Assembly: GCF_000004075.3 (NCBI RefSeq)
Contig: NC_026657.2
Coordinates: forward strand, 13,082,001-13,146,000
Reading direction: 5' to 3'
DNA from: Cucumis sativus
Taxonomy: Eukaryota; Streptophyta; Magnoliopsida; Cucurbitales; Cucurbitaceae
DNA length: 64,000 bases
The notes beneath the pieces are model-generated. The model was given only the letters and a program-made list of their open reading frames with translations. It had not been told where the DNA came from and did no database searches. Both the position numbers and the translations under genes were made by a program. Shown here in pieces: positions 25,101-38,700 of the stretch (within the stretch, counting starts at the first letter, position 1; each line of letters opens with the position of its first letter).

Positions 25101-26999
25101 AATATAAGTTTAAGTCCTAAAATTTAACTCGAATCCTAAAGTCTTGTACTATAAGAATTTTGTCTTTGTCGACGTAGAGAAACGTGGATAGAGCTTCTGC
25201 CAACGTTATTTTTGCATGGGCATGCTTCGTGGCTGAAACTCCATCTTTTCATTTGCCTACGTTATTGACGTTAAGTCGGCAGAGCTTCCACGTAAAAATA
25301 ATGTTCAACACTTTGGCAAGTTTAGTCTTCATGTTAATCATCATTATAAGTATCATTATTGAGTTAGCACCAGGAGAATCCAAGTGTATACGATTTTAAA
25401 TTGTTGAAATTTCATGGAGATCAAAATCGGAATTGGTATACAAAGAACTTGAAAATTCTGATGTGACATCGTAAGACTTTAAAAAACCTCAGTAATAATA
25501 TTTGTATCCTTCTTAGTAAGTGGTTGTTAGTTTTATGATATTTGTTCAAGTTTTATTATGTTTGCTTCTTGGAATGTTTGGATTGTCTCATAATTTGTTT
25601 ATGTGAAATTTTTTTTGAGAGGATGTGAAGTAAGATGATGTTCATGTAGATTTCTTTTTTCAATATTTACCTTACTCCGTAGATTATTTTCTCTAACATA
25701 TTTTCCTTTCTCGGTGCTATGCCAAATATATGTGGGGATATTTTCCATAGCTTCGCTATATTTTTAAAGCTTTTGAAGCCTTCTTTGCTAGGGTTGTCAC
25801 AATGTATTGTTTTATGAGTTTATTACAGAGCTTTGGATATAGGCTACATTCGATAGTGTGTTTGTTTGAAGACGAAAGTTCTCTTTAAATGTGATGGCAA
25901 TTCTTGTGCATGCATTGTTGTTACAAAGTCATATCAAATTTCAAACGGGTTGCATAAGGTGATTTCATTCCAGAAGGATTTTTTCAATCTTTGAGGATCA
26001 CAAGGTACCATCTTTAAGAATGGAGTTCTCTTACACTAAAGGGGAGTCTTTAAGTGTTTTTGTAAATGAAAGGAGTTCACAAGAAGAAAAAAAGATAACT
26101 TCAGATGAGAGTGGGAGTTTCATAAGCCTAAGTGCTCTACATCACTAATGTCCACATACTTTGATTAGGAGTACCTAAGTTCAGGGGAGAGAGTATCACA
26201 TCTAGGCTCTACGGTTGTCACTCTAACCTTTATTGTCTATTGATAAATACAACGTTGGAATCACTTAACTTGATTATATTAATGGATTATCTTTTCTAGG
26301 TACACTGACCTCCAACGGTGTTTATCACCAAACTGGGTTACTAACTTTGGCATGTTATTTTTCGTTGCTTTGTTTGTTGATTTGCTCTTTTCATGATTGC
26401 TAGAGTGTGTTGTGTGACATTTATATTCTCTGTGTAAAGATTACATTCCAAAATTTTAGTGGAAAATCACTTTTATAACAAGTTTGTCAATCTCTAATTT
26501 GTAGAAAAGAAAAAAAAATCAAACTTTATAGGTGACTTCAAGCATCATACATGTGAAGTTTCATGTAGTGATAATGTCTAAATACACACTCTTACAAGTA
26601 ATTCTTTTAATTTCAATACTTACATTTCAACAATTGTGCAAGAGAAAATCTAATAAATTGAATAATATGGTGATTCCTACTAATATATATATTCATAACG
26701 TTCCTTGAAAGCATCGCACATGATAAAGATATATTTGGCGCACAAAGTTGAATTGAACTAAGTTGGTAATAATTGTTTATGTTAATAATAATTATATTTG
26801 TGTTTAGCATGTAGAGTTGAGTTATTAATAACTATGGATGTAGAAAAAATTTGAGTTGGTTTAAGAAGTATGTGTTAGGAGTGCAATAGTTGAGTCCTTT
26901 AGGTCACTTTTGTAACTTAAAAGTTATAAATTGTTTTCGAATGCAAATATTTTTCTAAAATTTTTAACCCTAATTTGAGATGTAAAGTCAAAAGCACTA

Positions 27000-27460
27000 T
27001 TAAAAAAGGAATTCTTTGAAGGTTTTTGGAAAAAATGTAAAAAAAAAAGTGATTTCAAAGATAAAACGTCAAAATTGTTTATGAAAAGACAAAGATGGGT
27101 CAATTTTTTAAACGTCGACTGATATGCATTTTTGTTTTTTACGTTTTAAAAAAGTAAAGTAATATCTATTGTTTTATCTAGTATGAAAAAGGTGGAGGTG
27201 GAGAGAATTTTTGAATTTTTTTCATTAGGACCCTTCCTCGATATTTAAAAAATTGTCAAATGTCATGTACTTCTACGTTAACGTTTTTAAAATGTCAAGT
27301 AATATCTATTATCGTTTCAATGTAAGTCGGAGAAATTTTTTAAAAGTTTTTGGGATGAGAGGTTTGTTGACGTTTAAAAAACGTTAAGTGTTGTGTACTT
27401 TTGACGATAATTTTTACGAAAAAGGTAGAGATGGCCGAATTTTTGAAAAAATTTCACGTT
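27000..27460. repeat. Degenerate tandem array upstream of Nepro gene
   Basis: Four diverged units can be followed. Each pairs a 'tttaaaaaacgtcaag'-like phrase and an 'aagtaatatctatt'-like phrase with a purine-rich 'gaaaaaggtggagatg' block and a 'gaatttttgaaaa' tail. Spacing is irregular, about 100-130 bases. It ends just before the presumed transcription start of the Nepro-type gene. Confidence 0.5.
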
Positions 27461-27479
27461 ATTTTAATATTAAAAATTT

Positions 27480-29812
27480 AGTTCTCCAAAATTTCTCCCT
27501 CCTTCGACAATCGCATCTCTGTTCCCGGTCTCACCATCTGATTTCTCGGCTTCCTCTCGATCGTCGTCTTCATCTCTCTTGGTTCTTCTCAATCGTTGTC
27601 TCCACCTCTCTCGGTTTCCTCTCAATCTTCGCCGGTTTCGTTCCAGACTCTCTCCCGGCCTTGCTATTTAGGGATTGTGACATCTAGAGATCCCAAAGCT
27701 CTTGAAATTGCCTTGCTATTATCGGTATTTCATTATCTCAATTCTCTTTCATATCCACGAAGTCATTATCATAATGTGTTTGTTGAACCTGTGGTTTTAC
27801 AATGAATGTCAGAAGTTTGGTTCATGTGGTCTACGTTTGGCTGATTTTTCTGTGTGAACTATTGGAATCAAATCAGTTTGAATAATTGGGAATTAACTAT
27901 TTGTTAATTTGTTCTGCAAGAAGTAAGTAGCTCGTGATTTTTTAGTTCGAGTAATTGGGAGATTGAACATAATTTATGTCTTTTTTTGGAATCTGTTACT
28001 CATAATGATAATCTACATCTTGATAGAAGAGGTTTCAAAGATGAGAGCCAAATGTAGATCTTTTCAGCCTCTGGGTTTGATTTCTTTATGTGGTTGTAAA
28101 TTAATTTTGATTATAGTTTTTGTGGTTGTTCTCAATTTGAATTTGTTGATTCTTCTGTCCTCCGCAATGCTTGCTGGTCTTCTTTCCCAGGAGAGCAAAA
28201 CTCCAGGACGAGCTTCGGAATATTGAGAAACAGGATTTTCTTTGTTTCCTTCTCAGATTCTTAATTTTTAATTTCTCTACTTGCTGATTTATGAATATGA
28301 ACTTGACATACATTGCGTCTTTTCAATGCTTTTTGTTTCGATTCTATTTGGGTTCTTGGACCTTTTTTTTAGCATTTTTTCTTCTTTTACTATGAAATCT
28401 TATATCACTCAATTATTATTATGATTTTTTTAAACTGCTGCTCTGCGTATATCTAGTTGTGAGGATCAAATTGGTTAACAAGGTAATTTTTTTTCTAAAC
28501 AGAATGTTTGAAAATACATGTAAGGAATAGAGAGGACACCTACAGAAAAAAAATGATTTGGGAAGTTAGAAGTCCATAGAAGGTAAAATTCTTCATTTGT
28601 TCCACCTTATCGTAGTATTAATATCTTTGATAGACTCTAAAGACAGCAGCTGAATTTGGCTCCTTCCCCCAACGCCCAACATTTACTTTCTCTGCAATGA
28701 AAATTCAGAAATTAGTCTAGTAGCCACCTCTTCCTTCACTGGCATTTTGCTTATAATGGTTGAATGTTCCTCCCCTACCTTTTTTATCTGGCTTGCTGCC
28801 TCCTAGAAAGCGTAGATGATAGTTTGTTTGAACTTTTGTCTAGATGATTGTATAAAAGGTAAGCTAATATTTTGTGGAGCAATGCTATTAGAGCTCTCCT
28901 TTGGCATATATGGAAAGAATGGAATACTATATTTATGACTAATACTCAGATAAATTACTTAGATTCACAACCAAGCCCTACAGCTAGAGTAGACTACATT
29001 ATGAGAATAATTGGCAAAGAAGGTTGATTGAGAACACTATGAAGAGATATCATTCCTTGAAATAGCAATGAAGGTTGATTGAGAGAAGAGTTGTTTTCAC
29101 TACATTAACCAGCAACAACCTAGCTTTACTTTTCAGCCTTAGCAGCGGGAGTTTATTCTCTCTTTATACTCTACCAAAAACCTAAAAATATTAAAAGTCT
29201 TAAAAGCTTTCTCCCAACACGCCAGTGTAGTGGGGGCTACTGAGTATTTATATACTCATTATTTCTTCTAATCTAAGCAAGGATAGCTCGACGAATGACA
29301 AAAAAAATCAGTGACCGAGCCTATGGGACTAGTGCGGTTTCGGCATATGTTTCTCTAATGTTTTTTCATGTTTTGGTCCAGAAGTCAAACATTTAGATTC
29401 TTGGACTGTTTTATTTAGTTTTTTTTTAAAAAAAATTGATTTAGGATACCTCGAACAGTGATTTTATGACCTTACTCTTTTAGAGCTTTATTTGATAAAA
29501 GGCTATTGTTTATTCTTTTATTTTTTTTAAAAAATTACCAAAGATCTATTTTTCAGTTATGGATACATTTAGCAACGTCCTTTGAATATGATAGAAAGTC
29601 GGGTCGTTACATTGATATGATGATGTTTTTGTTTATGAACTATTATTCATGTAATAATGACCAGGTATAGGAAGTTGACTTGCTACAAATATGCACCTTC
29701 CTTGTCTTCATCATTGTTCAAATAATTCTTCAACTTGACTTGATTTCTGGTGATTTTTTTTCAATTAGACTTCATGTTTTTAATTGCTAGGTTTTGGTTG
29801 TAATTTCAAAAT
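27480..29812 (+). other. Presumed 5' leader exon and leader intron of Nepro-type gene
   Basis: A CT-rich stretch at about 27480-27680 looks like a plant 5' UTR. The first coding exon is preceded at 29790 by an acceptor-like 'ttgctag', so a leader intron of roughly 2 kb is likely. The open frames inside it (99 codons from 27388, 87 codons from 27963) resemble nothing I know. The leader boundaries are an inference. Confidence 0.4.
28869..29020 (+). mobile_element. LINE ORF2 C-terminal fragment
   Basis: One frame reads ILWSNAIRALLWHIWKEWNT, followed by about 30 more open codons. This matches the zinc-binding region near the C-terminus of plant LINE (L1-type) reverse transcriptases, where 'aiRallW.iWkERN' is typical. 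Only this scrap is visible. It sits on the plus strand in the presumed leader intron of the Nepro-type gene. Confidence 0.6.
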
Positions 29813-30016
29813 ATGGGGGATTCCATGGGTTCTACTGAAGCTGGTAAACTTCAGGAGAAGTTAGCATCCATGCTTGACCAGCTCTATTTAGAGAGTGGCA
29901 TTCTACAAAAAATGATTTATAAGAACAAGAACCAGCACCGTCGGAGTTCCTATTTTCGATATCTTCTGCAGGTATTCTTATCCCCTTTCTAATAGAGTTA
30001 ATTATACATACATACA

Positions 30017-30062
<46 letters not shown>

Positions 30063-32942
30063 AAGCTCTGGTTGATTGGTTGGTTGGTGAGAAAAAAAAA
30101 AGTAAACTGCAAGAAAAGAAGTACATGAAATATTTTTTGTAGGAGATTATTTCTCTTAAATGTGTACGCTAGTCTGTGTAAATATATGTTCATATATGCA
30201 AGAAGTGGAAAACATTTTAGTATTGATTACTCCTCTTGAATGGAAAAGGGACAATGACTACAGTTTGGAAAACTGGTGTGTCATAATTCACAAACAAGAT
30301 CTCATAGAAAATAATATGTAGCGTACTTGGTGAGATAATTCATTTAAGTTTTAGATGAAGAATTTGAAAATTTTGTCATACTTGTAACTTGGTCTTGTGT
30401 CTACAAAATGTTAGGTGAGGAGAGATTTAAGACTTCTACAGGCTGTCAAGTTGGAGGAGTTGTTAAGTTCCTGCTTTCAAGTTATTGACGGAAAGAAACC
30501 TAAGCAAAAGATTCATTTTTTAGAAAGGTATTTGATTTTTCCATAGAAAAAAAATAAAAGAAAGTTATTTGATTTTGAGTTCCTCTTTTAAGTGTATAAA
30601 GAGATGACTAGACTAATAATGTACAGATTCATTTTCCTCTGACCTTCTGTTTCACTTTCTATTTTGTTACAGTTTAAAACGGAGGAAATGTGAAGTTGGG
30701 AAATATAATTTCATGGAACGACTTCTGGGGGCTGTGCGCCTTCTGTCACAGGTGATCTTTCTCTTGGATTTGTCTTCTTTGTATCACCAATTGGGAGATG
30801 TTATACAAAGGGTCATTCTTTTTCTATTTGTTTATGCTTATGATTTAAAAAGATCAAGATATATTCCTAATCAAAAATTATATATTATGATACATTATTA
30901 CTGAGTTAAAACTGTTATGCTTAATGTAAGCTGTTCAATTTTCACTCGTATAAATATTTTTCTGCTAGTTGGCCTTTATTTTTGCCTGAGAGGTCAATCA
31001 AGGGTTATTTTTGTTATTGACCACGAGGGGCAATGACTACAGTTTGGAAAATTATGTTCACTTTATATCTTTGTACATTATTGAGAGGATGTTTTTTCAA
31101 TTCTTTTGCAGATGGTGGAGCCAATTTTTAAGGCAGCAACGTATCCTTTTTATCTATTAGTCTAATGCTTGATAGATATGTTGGTGTTGCTTTCTATTTA
31201 CTCAAATTCACGGTTGTATGACACACCAATGTTTTTGTTTTATGCACAATTGTCCAATGTAAGTACTTTTCTGCATTGCTGACAATTATATTGAATGATT
31301 TCTTCTTACCTGGAGGTAATTTATTTGCCAGACTATGGAAACTAATTTGGAGAAAGAAAAATTCATTATGCAAAATATTACCTTGACCATTTGATAGTGA
31401 GATATCTATCTTGCTTGCTCGAACATTTTTCCCAGGGTTTTGCTTTGTAATTTTGGCATTACTGGCTCGTATTCGAGTGTTAGTTCAACAAGTAAGTTCC
31501 ATTTTTATTATTCAGTATTTAAGAAAATAGGTATCATTTGACATTTTAGCAATCTTTCTTAGTTAGTAAATTAATAGCCCGATGACCAGATCATGGTTAG
31601 GATTTTCTTAAAAAAAAACCTTTTCCTGCAAATAATTTTCCAAGGATTGTCATTATTCTGTAAATTGTAACATAATTACTATTTTCAAATTTTCTGTGTT
31701 TATGATGCATTTGCATTCTCATTGAGCATTTGTATCTTTTTTCTGTTATGCAGATATTGCTCGATGTTGTTTCAGTATTCAACACGGTTTCGTCTATCTC
31801 CAAAAAGAAGCAAGTAGTTGCAATAAACCAGGAAAGAATTCAGGTATTTGTGCTCCACTCGTCCATTTTTTTTCTCTAAGTGGAAAGGTTGCATCTACAT
31901 AACCAAGGAATTCTTAAGCAATCACAGTAATGTTCTCGTATCAGCTGCCCTTCCAATTATCTTGACGAAGTAGAAGTTCTTAAAACTTTTTTCCAATCCT
32001 TTTACAGGTCTTTAGAGAGTTTTACCCAACGAATGATGAATATGTCCTCTTAGAGTGTATTTGGGAAGTAGACAAATTTATTTTGAAAGAGAAAAAAAAT
32101 GAAATTGCAACTAAGAATCAAGAAGAACATATTGCACCTGATTTTTCTTTAGCCACTTCAGCTATGCGGTATCAGAAACTTCGATCTTTTCTTGGAGGTA
32201 AGGTTTTCCTGGTATTTATACTCAGCTCCCTTTACACATTCTCCTTTCTTAATAGAAATATGTGTGTGTTCTTTTAATAAATAATCAAGTATTCCTCTTT
32301 GTCAATTGCATTGCTTTAGTAATAAATTATGCTTTTATGTAGAGCTTACTATCCGAACCGTCAAACGAAATAGCAACGTTGCGTCTAATAACCTCCATTT
32401 TTTAATCTTCTAATTCTTTGTACTGCCATCATCTTTAGTTTCATTAATCTTTTTCTTGGAAAGAAAAATAAACTTTAGTTTCCATCTTGTATTCCCTCCT
32501 TTTGGGTGTAGACGATGAATCAGAGGAGGCAGAAGACCATGAATCAGAGGAGGCAGATGCAAATGAAAGTAATGAGAAAGGTCTTGATCTAATGAAAACG
32601 ACTCCGAATGGTTTGCTAGCAAGCCCATCGGGAAGTGTGAATGATATATCTATGGAAGATAATACAGAAACAAAAGACGGTTTGATCAGTCCGGTAAAGA
32701 CCACGAGCAAGACCTTCTTGCCCCAAGAAGGTAATTCTCTCGTAAATTCAAGCCCCCCCATGCCCAGTGCGAAAAAACCGAACTCGAAGAGGCCAGCATT
32801 TGTTTCTGTAGAACTTCCCAAACCGATTACATCTGGTGGAGTTGGAATTCAATTCAATGAAAGTAAAGTTGATAGTGTGGAAAAGGAGAATCCATTTTTC
32901 ACTTTGCTCACTGGCGGGAAAGCCAAAAGCAGTTTATTTTAA
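29813..32942 (+). CDS. Nepro-like nucleolar protein (RNase MRP-associated family)
   Basis: Eight exons join in frame: 29813-29971, 30415-30527, 30673-30751, 31112-31140, 31398-31491, 31754-31843, 32008-32197 and 32512-32942, giving 394 residues. The N-terminal block ESGILQKMIYKNKNQHRRSS and the following VRRDLRLLQ match the 'Nucleolus and neural progenitor protein' domain. Animal Nepro is nucleolar and has been linked to the RNase MRP complex in rRNA processing. The plant role is inferred from the family. A hydrophobic, helical core (FVILALLARIRVLVQQILLD) precedes a charged, Glu- and Ser-rich C-terminal tail from about residue 250 that ends with a basic patch. A second in-frame ATG at 29825 is a possible alternative start. 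The intron after exon 4 is U12-type (listed separately). A (TA)n tract lies in the intron after exon 1. Confidence 0.8.
30019..30060. repeat. (TA)n microsatellite
   Basis: About 20 uninterrupted TA dinucleotides lie inside the first intron after the Nepro-type start codon. This is a likely polymorphic simple repeat. Confidence 0.95.
31141..31397 (+). other. U12-type (minor spliceosome) intron
   Basis: The intron opens with GTATCCTTTT, an exact match to the U12 donor GTATCCTTT. It has TTACCTTGAC at 31378-31387, which fits the U12 branch site at all but one position. The branch adenosine (31386) lies 12 bases before the next exon, within the narrow U12 window. Using this acceptor restores the frame and yields TEISILLARTFFPGF, which fits the family. 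A nearer, ordinary-looking 'ttttcccag' at 31435 does not keep frame. Confidence 0.85.
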
Positions 32943-33318
32943 GCAGTAGAGAGAACTTTAGCAAGGAGTTATGTTCTTTAAAATTGCACATCTGCCATTG
33001 CTTATGGAAAAATCATCCATTAGCGTTTACTGATAAATTTTGAGATCAGTGCTGTAAAATTTTGTATGGTTATAGTTAGATAGCTAAAAACAAGTTTGAA
33101 CCTTTGAGTTCAAACCAATTTTGTTGCTTCATTTAAGCTCTCGACTTGTCTATGAGTTATTAACTAATAAAAACTAGAGCAGAGCGGATCATTTTCGAAC
33201 ATCCAACGGAGTTTGAAATACAAGTCTTCCCATAGGTAGCACGTGAAAACCAATCAGGCAACTCAAAAGAATCCCAAACTTTTACCATAAGACACCAACT
33301 TCATTTTTATCATACCAA

Positions 33319-33370
33319 CAATATACAATATATCATTTATTAAACAATATACAATATATCATTTATTAAA
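33319..33370. repeat. 26-bp tandem duplication
   Basis: The phrase 'caatatacaatatatcattt' plus six more bases occurs twice, head to tail, with no mismatch that I can see. Confidence 0.85.
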
Positions 33371-34049
33371 TGAGTCTGTTTGGATTAACTTTAAAAAAAT
33401 ACATTTTTCATAAGCTCATTTTTGTTTGAATTCATTTTCGTGAAAATTGTTTAAAATGGTTTTGAGTAATTTTCTAACACTCTAATTTTCTTTTTAAATT
33501 AAACACTTGAAAATGTAATTCAAGCCCATCGTATGATATGATTAGCCTTCTCTAAAAAAAATGAAAACTGAAGAGAATTGTTGCGTATCTTTATAATTTT
33601 CTTCGCATCATTATATTTTTTATTGTTCAAAGTCTTACTTGATATTGTTCTTGTCTGTGGTTTATTAAATAATTTTGAAAATTATTTCACGATAATTTTT
33701 TTTTTTATAAAAAAAGTACATATCTTGACGTTCTTGGATATCAAATTCATAATTCTTTGAAGAAGAAAAAATTCAATTCTCATTTGATTCTTGGATTTTT
33801 CGTTTTCGAAAATTACTAGCATAATTTATTTCCACATATAAGTTTTTATAACAATCATCAATTGTTAATCACTTCCTAGTCATGATTTCAAAAACCAAAT
33901 CAAGTTTTTTAAAATTAAAATGGCAAATATCATATTTATCTTGAATCATTGTAGTCGTATACATTTAAACTCTTGACTAAAAAATCTTCATATGAACATT
34001 TTACGAAAGAAGGAGAAGAAAAAAAAATGATGAAAACTCCCTAAACAAT

Positions 34050-34500
34050 TAACTCTGATACCAATTGTGATCTTCCAACAAGGAAGAACAAATCGTGTTC
34101 CCCACTTAAAAAATAATGATTAGGGTTTTAAAAAGGAGAGAAGAAATATGTATGAAAAATAAATTGTTTTCCTATCCGAATAAAATGTGGAAAAAGAAGT
34201 AAAAGATGATGAAGGCATGAAGAATGAATGAGTTATTGAATGATAGTTTATGAATAATAACACATTTAAGATGAAAAATATTTTAAAAAGTAAGAATTTT
34301 ACGATATTTATAAAATTCTAAAACAATGTGTTATATTCACGTTAATGTAATAATCACCTTTATTGGAAAATGGTTTGGATTCAAACCCGGAAATTTTCAT
34401 CCAACCCAATTCACTTACCCATAAACCAGTTTTTAACTGTGGAGGTAAGTAAAATGGTTTTTTGATTGGTTAACAAAGAGACAAAGAGGCAAATAACTCA
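34050..34500 (-). mobile_element. Possible LTR retrotransposon relic with primer-binding site
   Basis: On the minus strand, TTGGTATCAGAG lies at about 34053-34066 and matches the initiator-Met tRNA primer-binding site used by many plant LTR elements. The sequence just before it in that direction (about 34070-34500) would be the end of an LTR finishing in 'gatcaca'. No internal coding region or second LTR is seen. It is a broken fossil and the family is uncertain. Confidence 0.35.
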
Positions 34501-35713
34501 TTTTTTAAGGAAAACACACATAGTAGTGTGTCTTGAGCTTGAAATCTTGTTGTTGAAGAAAACAAAAATAAAGAGTGAACCACTTAAAAGGGTCGAGAGC
34601 TCTCTTCAACATTCTAGTGAGTCATATTCAAAGTGAAAATACATGGTGTATTTTTCTTATTTGGGTGAGAGTTTCTTTTATTTTATTTCAAAATATCGAA
34701 ATGTGACATCTACATTCTGAGAATTTTCGTCTATTTGGAGTAGAGAGTTTTGCAAGCGTGTTCGCGGATTTCTTTCAATCTATATCGATGTAGTAGAACT
34801 TGTTGTTGCAAAAGACTAAGAGTAGTCCCGAGTTTGGGGTGAACCACGGTAACTTTTGATGTCATTCTCTTTTTCTCTGCTTTTATTATTTACAATTTTA
34901 CTATTGATTGCTTATTTGGTACTAACACGTGGAAGTGAGAATTTGAGATGCAATTTAGTATGTTCCATATTTATATTTATGTAAATTTCCATCATCCTTT
35001 TCCTACTAATTTCTTTGTTTGAAAGGAAATTGTCCATAACAATCTCTACAAGTTTTCACATTACCAAAACAAAAGACTTGGTAAATACTCGTTATTGTAA
35101 AGGTTCTTTTTCAACCAACTGTCGAGATCATCACAAAGGTTTTGATGGTCACAAAAGTTTGATTTTAAAATTCGAAAATAATGTTTTATGCACACTTTGA
35201 GATTGACTATTAAAAGTTTAAAAACTATGTAGACTAAAATTGAACAAATTCTAAAATACAATCTAAAACAATATTTTAATCCGGTCTCCATTCCGTGCTA
35301 GATCTTTTCATGGTTTATGTTCCTCTTTCCTCCCAATTTTTATCATAAAAATTTAAAATATCAATTTATTCCTAATTCTAATTATTCATTACTTATTTCA
35401 ATAATTTATATTCCATCTATTACTTGAGAGATACATTTTATAATTATTAATTTCAATACCAGAACTATAAAATTGATATTAACTTGTGTAACAAACAATA
35501 CATTATTATCATTTTGTATAGAAGTTCATTTCAATTCTAGCCACATGCCTTTCCCTGCCATTTAAACCCAATTAAGAAACAAAGGTTCTTCATTATAAAC
35601 TCATCCCTAAACACAAGTATATTTGATATATCATGAGAAATATGCACACTGATGTATAATGCTTTTCAATTGCATATCATACATACATTGCACCAAATAA
35701 CAAAATCTGTAGT

Positions 35714-38700
35714 CTATGATCCATTTGGCTTCTTCAGCTTCTCATATGATTTCCTTGAAATCTAGAAAGAAAGAAAGAATATATATACATAATTAAGTTA
35801 CAACGTTAGAATCCACTTGTATTATTACATTAATAAATTTCGAGGGAATAAGGCAATAATAAAAGAAAGCAACAACTAAGTATTTTGTGTGATAACCATA
35901 TGACTGTTCTAAAAAAAATTAGCCAAAGTATTTTGAATTAAATTAAACAAAACCATGAAAATCATATATGTGTTAAATGAACACTTTTTTGTGTTTGAAA
36001 TTTTGTGGAAGTAATAGTTCATTAGTTTGTGAACTTTAATTTAGTTTGTAATAGTTTACTTATATATACACTTTCAATTATATAATAATTCAGTCTATTT
36101 AGTTTAATATCTAATGATTTAATCTTTTTTGCTTTAAAATTTTACAATAATTTAATCTAATCTAGCTATCATGAAAAAGCAATTACTCAGATTTATTGAA
36201 ACTTCTTACATATATTGGTCAATAAACGAATTTTGACCAAATATGCTTATAAATTATAAAAACTTGAGTAATTACATAATAAAAAATGAAACTAAGTTTA
36301 ATTTTGATGGTAAGAATTATATCGTTATAAATTAAATTACATGAACTAAATATTAGTAATTAAGGTTTGATTTGAAAACCATTTTGTTTTTCATTTTTGT
36401 TCTTGGAAATGAACCGTATAGACACTATTTCTACTTCTACCTTCAGTTTTCAGCCAAAATTTGAAAACTATAAAAAGTAGTTTTCAAAAACTTGTTTTTG
36501 TTTTTGAAATTTGACTAATAATTCAATAATTATATTTTTTAAAAAAAAGATGCAAAACTTAGTAAAACATGGATATGAAATAGACATAATTTTCAAAAAC
36601 AAAAGTGAGCACAGCGTTCATAACCAAACAAAACATCAAATTTAGGAATAATTTATTAAAATTCTGAAGTGTCCAAACTAAATCAGTAAATTATAACAAA
36701 ATGAATTAAATAGACTAAGAAGTTCCTTTTCTAAAAATATTTTGGTTAGATTACAAATTTGGTCTTCCAAAAGTGTTAGAATTTAGTCTCTATAATTTAT
36801 AATTAGAATTTGAAGTGTTAGAATTTAGTCTCTATAATTTATAATTAGAATTTGTGGTATGTGATGTATTAAAACAGTTCTTCTCACCATTGTTAAAAAC
36901 TAAATTCTAACTTTTAAACTTATAAAAATTAAATTCTAACTTTTTCTAAACCAACTAAACGTGTAATTTAACCAAGTATTTTTGTTGTAATCCCATATCC
37001 AATTAGTTAAAAACACTTTTCATCTTTCATATCAAACTCTGTTAGATGAGTATGAGTATATGTATGTATGTACGGAAAGAGAAAAAAAAACCTTATGAGA
37101 AGGTGAAGCAGAAAGAGAAGGAACAGAGCATGGAGTTGGAGAAGAATGAAAGTAGTTTCTTGGGGAAGAAGAGAGGGATGGTGGATTAAATGGGGAGTGA
37201 ATATGTGGAGGAATTGGAGAATGAAGTATTGGTGAGTGATTGTATGAAGAAGAAAGTGGAGAATGATGGTATGAAGATAATGGGGATGCCACTGGTGACA
37301 TCCATTGCAGACGAGGTCCTCCTGGTGATTCCGATGTTGATCTCCTTACTTCCATATTCACTTTCAGCCTGTATTTTTACACACATAAACGTGTTAGCCT
37401 CATTCATGAATCACAAACCTATTTAAAATGACTTTCTAAACAAATATTGAGCATTTAAAAAGTCATTTCAAACAAGTTCTAACCGCTAACCGAATCAAGT
37501 TCTATCGCGATGTAAAAAAACAAAACCGAGAAAGAAAAGAACTCAGGAGTTACTTGTTGTGGACAGCAACATATTCATCAGTCTCATCCAATATCTCTTC
37601 CTTCAGAAACATGAACAACAAAACAAAGAAAAATAAGTATGGTTCCTAGTTTTGGTAATCTTAGGCCTCATCTGAAAACCATTCGGTCTTTGTTTTTTGA
37701 AAATCGTGCTGTTCTTTTTACCATATGTAATTAGTTAAAAACATTTATAGAATATCTCTTCCTTTGGAAAGATCAACAAATAACAAAAACGGAGTTCTCG
37801 TTAAAAAAAATTCAGTTTTCATGACTTGTAATGGATTTCGAAAACATTATTACAAAGTTGAAAACAAATCAAAGGAACTCATATGTTATGAAGAGTAGTG
37901 TTTAGAAGCTTAATTTTAAAAACTAAAAATCGACGAGGAAATAGTAATCCAATTGTCTCTTAAGTTGTGTGGTTTAGTTAAAGTACTACAGATCTTATTG
38001 TTTCTATATGTTCTAAAATGATATAATCGAATATTTATCTTTAGACAAAGAATTTGAGTTTCATTTGCATCGAAAATCAAACATCTTTGAATTATCTAAA
38101 AAACAAAATGAACCTGTAAAAGTTCTTCCATGACATCCTCCAATGTTATGATACCAATAACATTTTCATCAAAATCTGGCATTGATTTTCCATCGGTATC
38201 AGTATCTCCATTAGAGCAAATATTCCCTATTTGCAACTTAATATGTCCTAACTCCATCTCAGTTACTGGTGTCGCGGTTTCGAGTTCTGGTTTGTTAGAA
38301 TCTGCAGAGATATGAGGTTAGTTTTTCTTTTTGATGACTCTGGTTACCAAATCATGATGATATGTAAACATTAAACCTGCAGGCCTTTTGGCTTCATTAT
38401 GACTCTTTATGACAACAGCCATATGACTATGTCCTTGTTGGAACTCGTTCAAAATGTCATACAAAGGTAAGTTCTCACGTACCCTGCATCACATTTGCAA
38501 CTTTTTGTTGAATTGTAAAGAAAAATGAAAATATTTGGGTGCATCCTCGATTGCACTCTTTTTTGCAATTTTGTTATGGAACAAACTCTTCTTTATTTTT
38601 TCTTCTTCTTTTTATTAAATATTTTTTAACATATGTGTTTTGGAGTGTGGAGTACTGAAAGATAAATGCAAATCAGGATGCCTTTATGTATTCCTCTTAC

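Larger units (their letters stand above)
23184..27480. other. Long repeat-bearing intergenic spacer
   Basis: About 4.3 kb without a recognisable gene. Short open frames at 23460-23940, 24336-24545 and 25184-25399 show no family motif and no splice context. The stretch includes one copy of an AT-rich dispersed repeat (24840-25100) and a degenerate tandem array (about 27000-27460), both listed separately. Confidence 0.55.
32943..35713. other. Intergenic spacer
   Basis: AT-rich DNA between the convergent Nepro-type and DUF21 genes. It includes a 26-bp direct duplication (33319-33370) and a probable LTR relic (34050-34500). The open frame at 35015-35200 has no recognisable features. I see no RNA gene. 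Confidence 0.5.

Noticed and set aside
27388-27687. 99-codon plus-strand frame near the Nepro-type gene
   Set aside because: It covers the CT-rich presumed leader and has Ser/Leu/Phe-rich low-complexity translation with no family likeness.
31435-31491. Ordinary acceptor 'ttttcccag' for the fifth Nepro-type exon
   Set aside because: Joining there breaks the reading frame and loses family-like residues; the upstream U12 acceptor at 31397 keeps both.
34370-34400. tRNA B-box-like string 'ggattcaaacc'
   Set aside because: No cloverleaf, A box or acceptor stem could be drawn around it.
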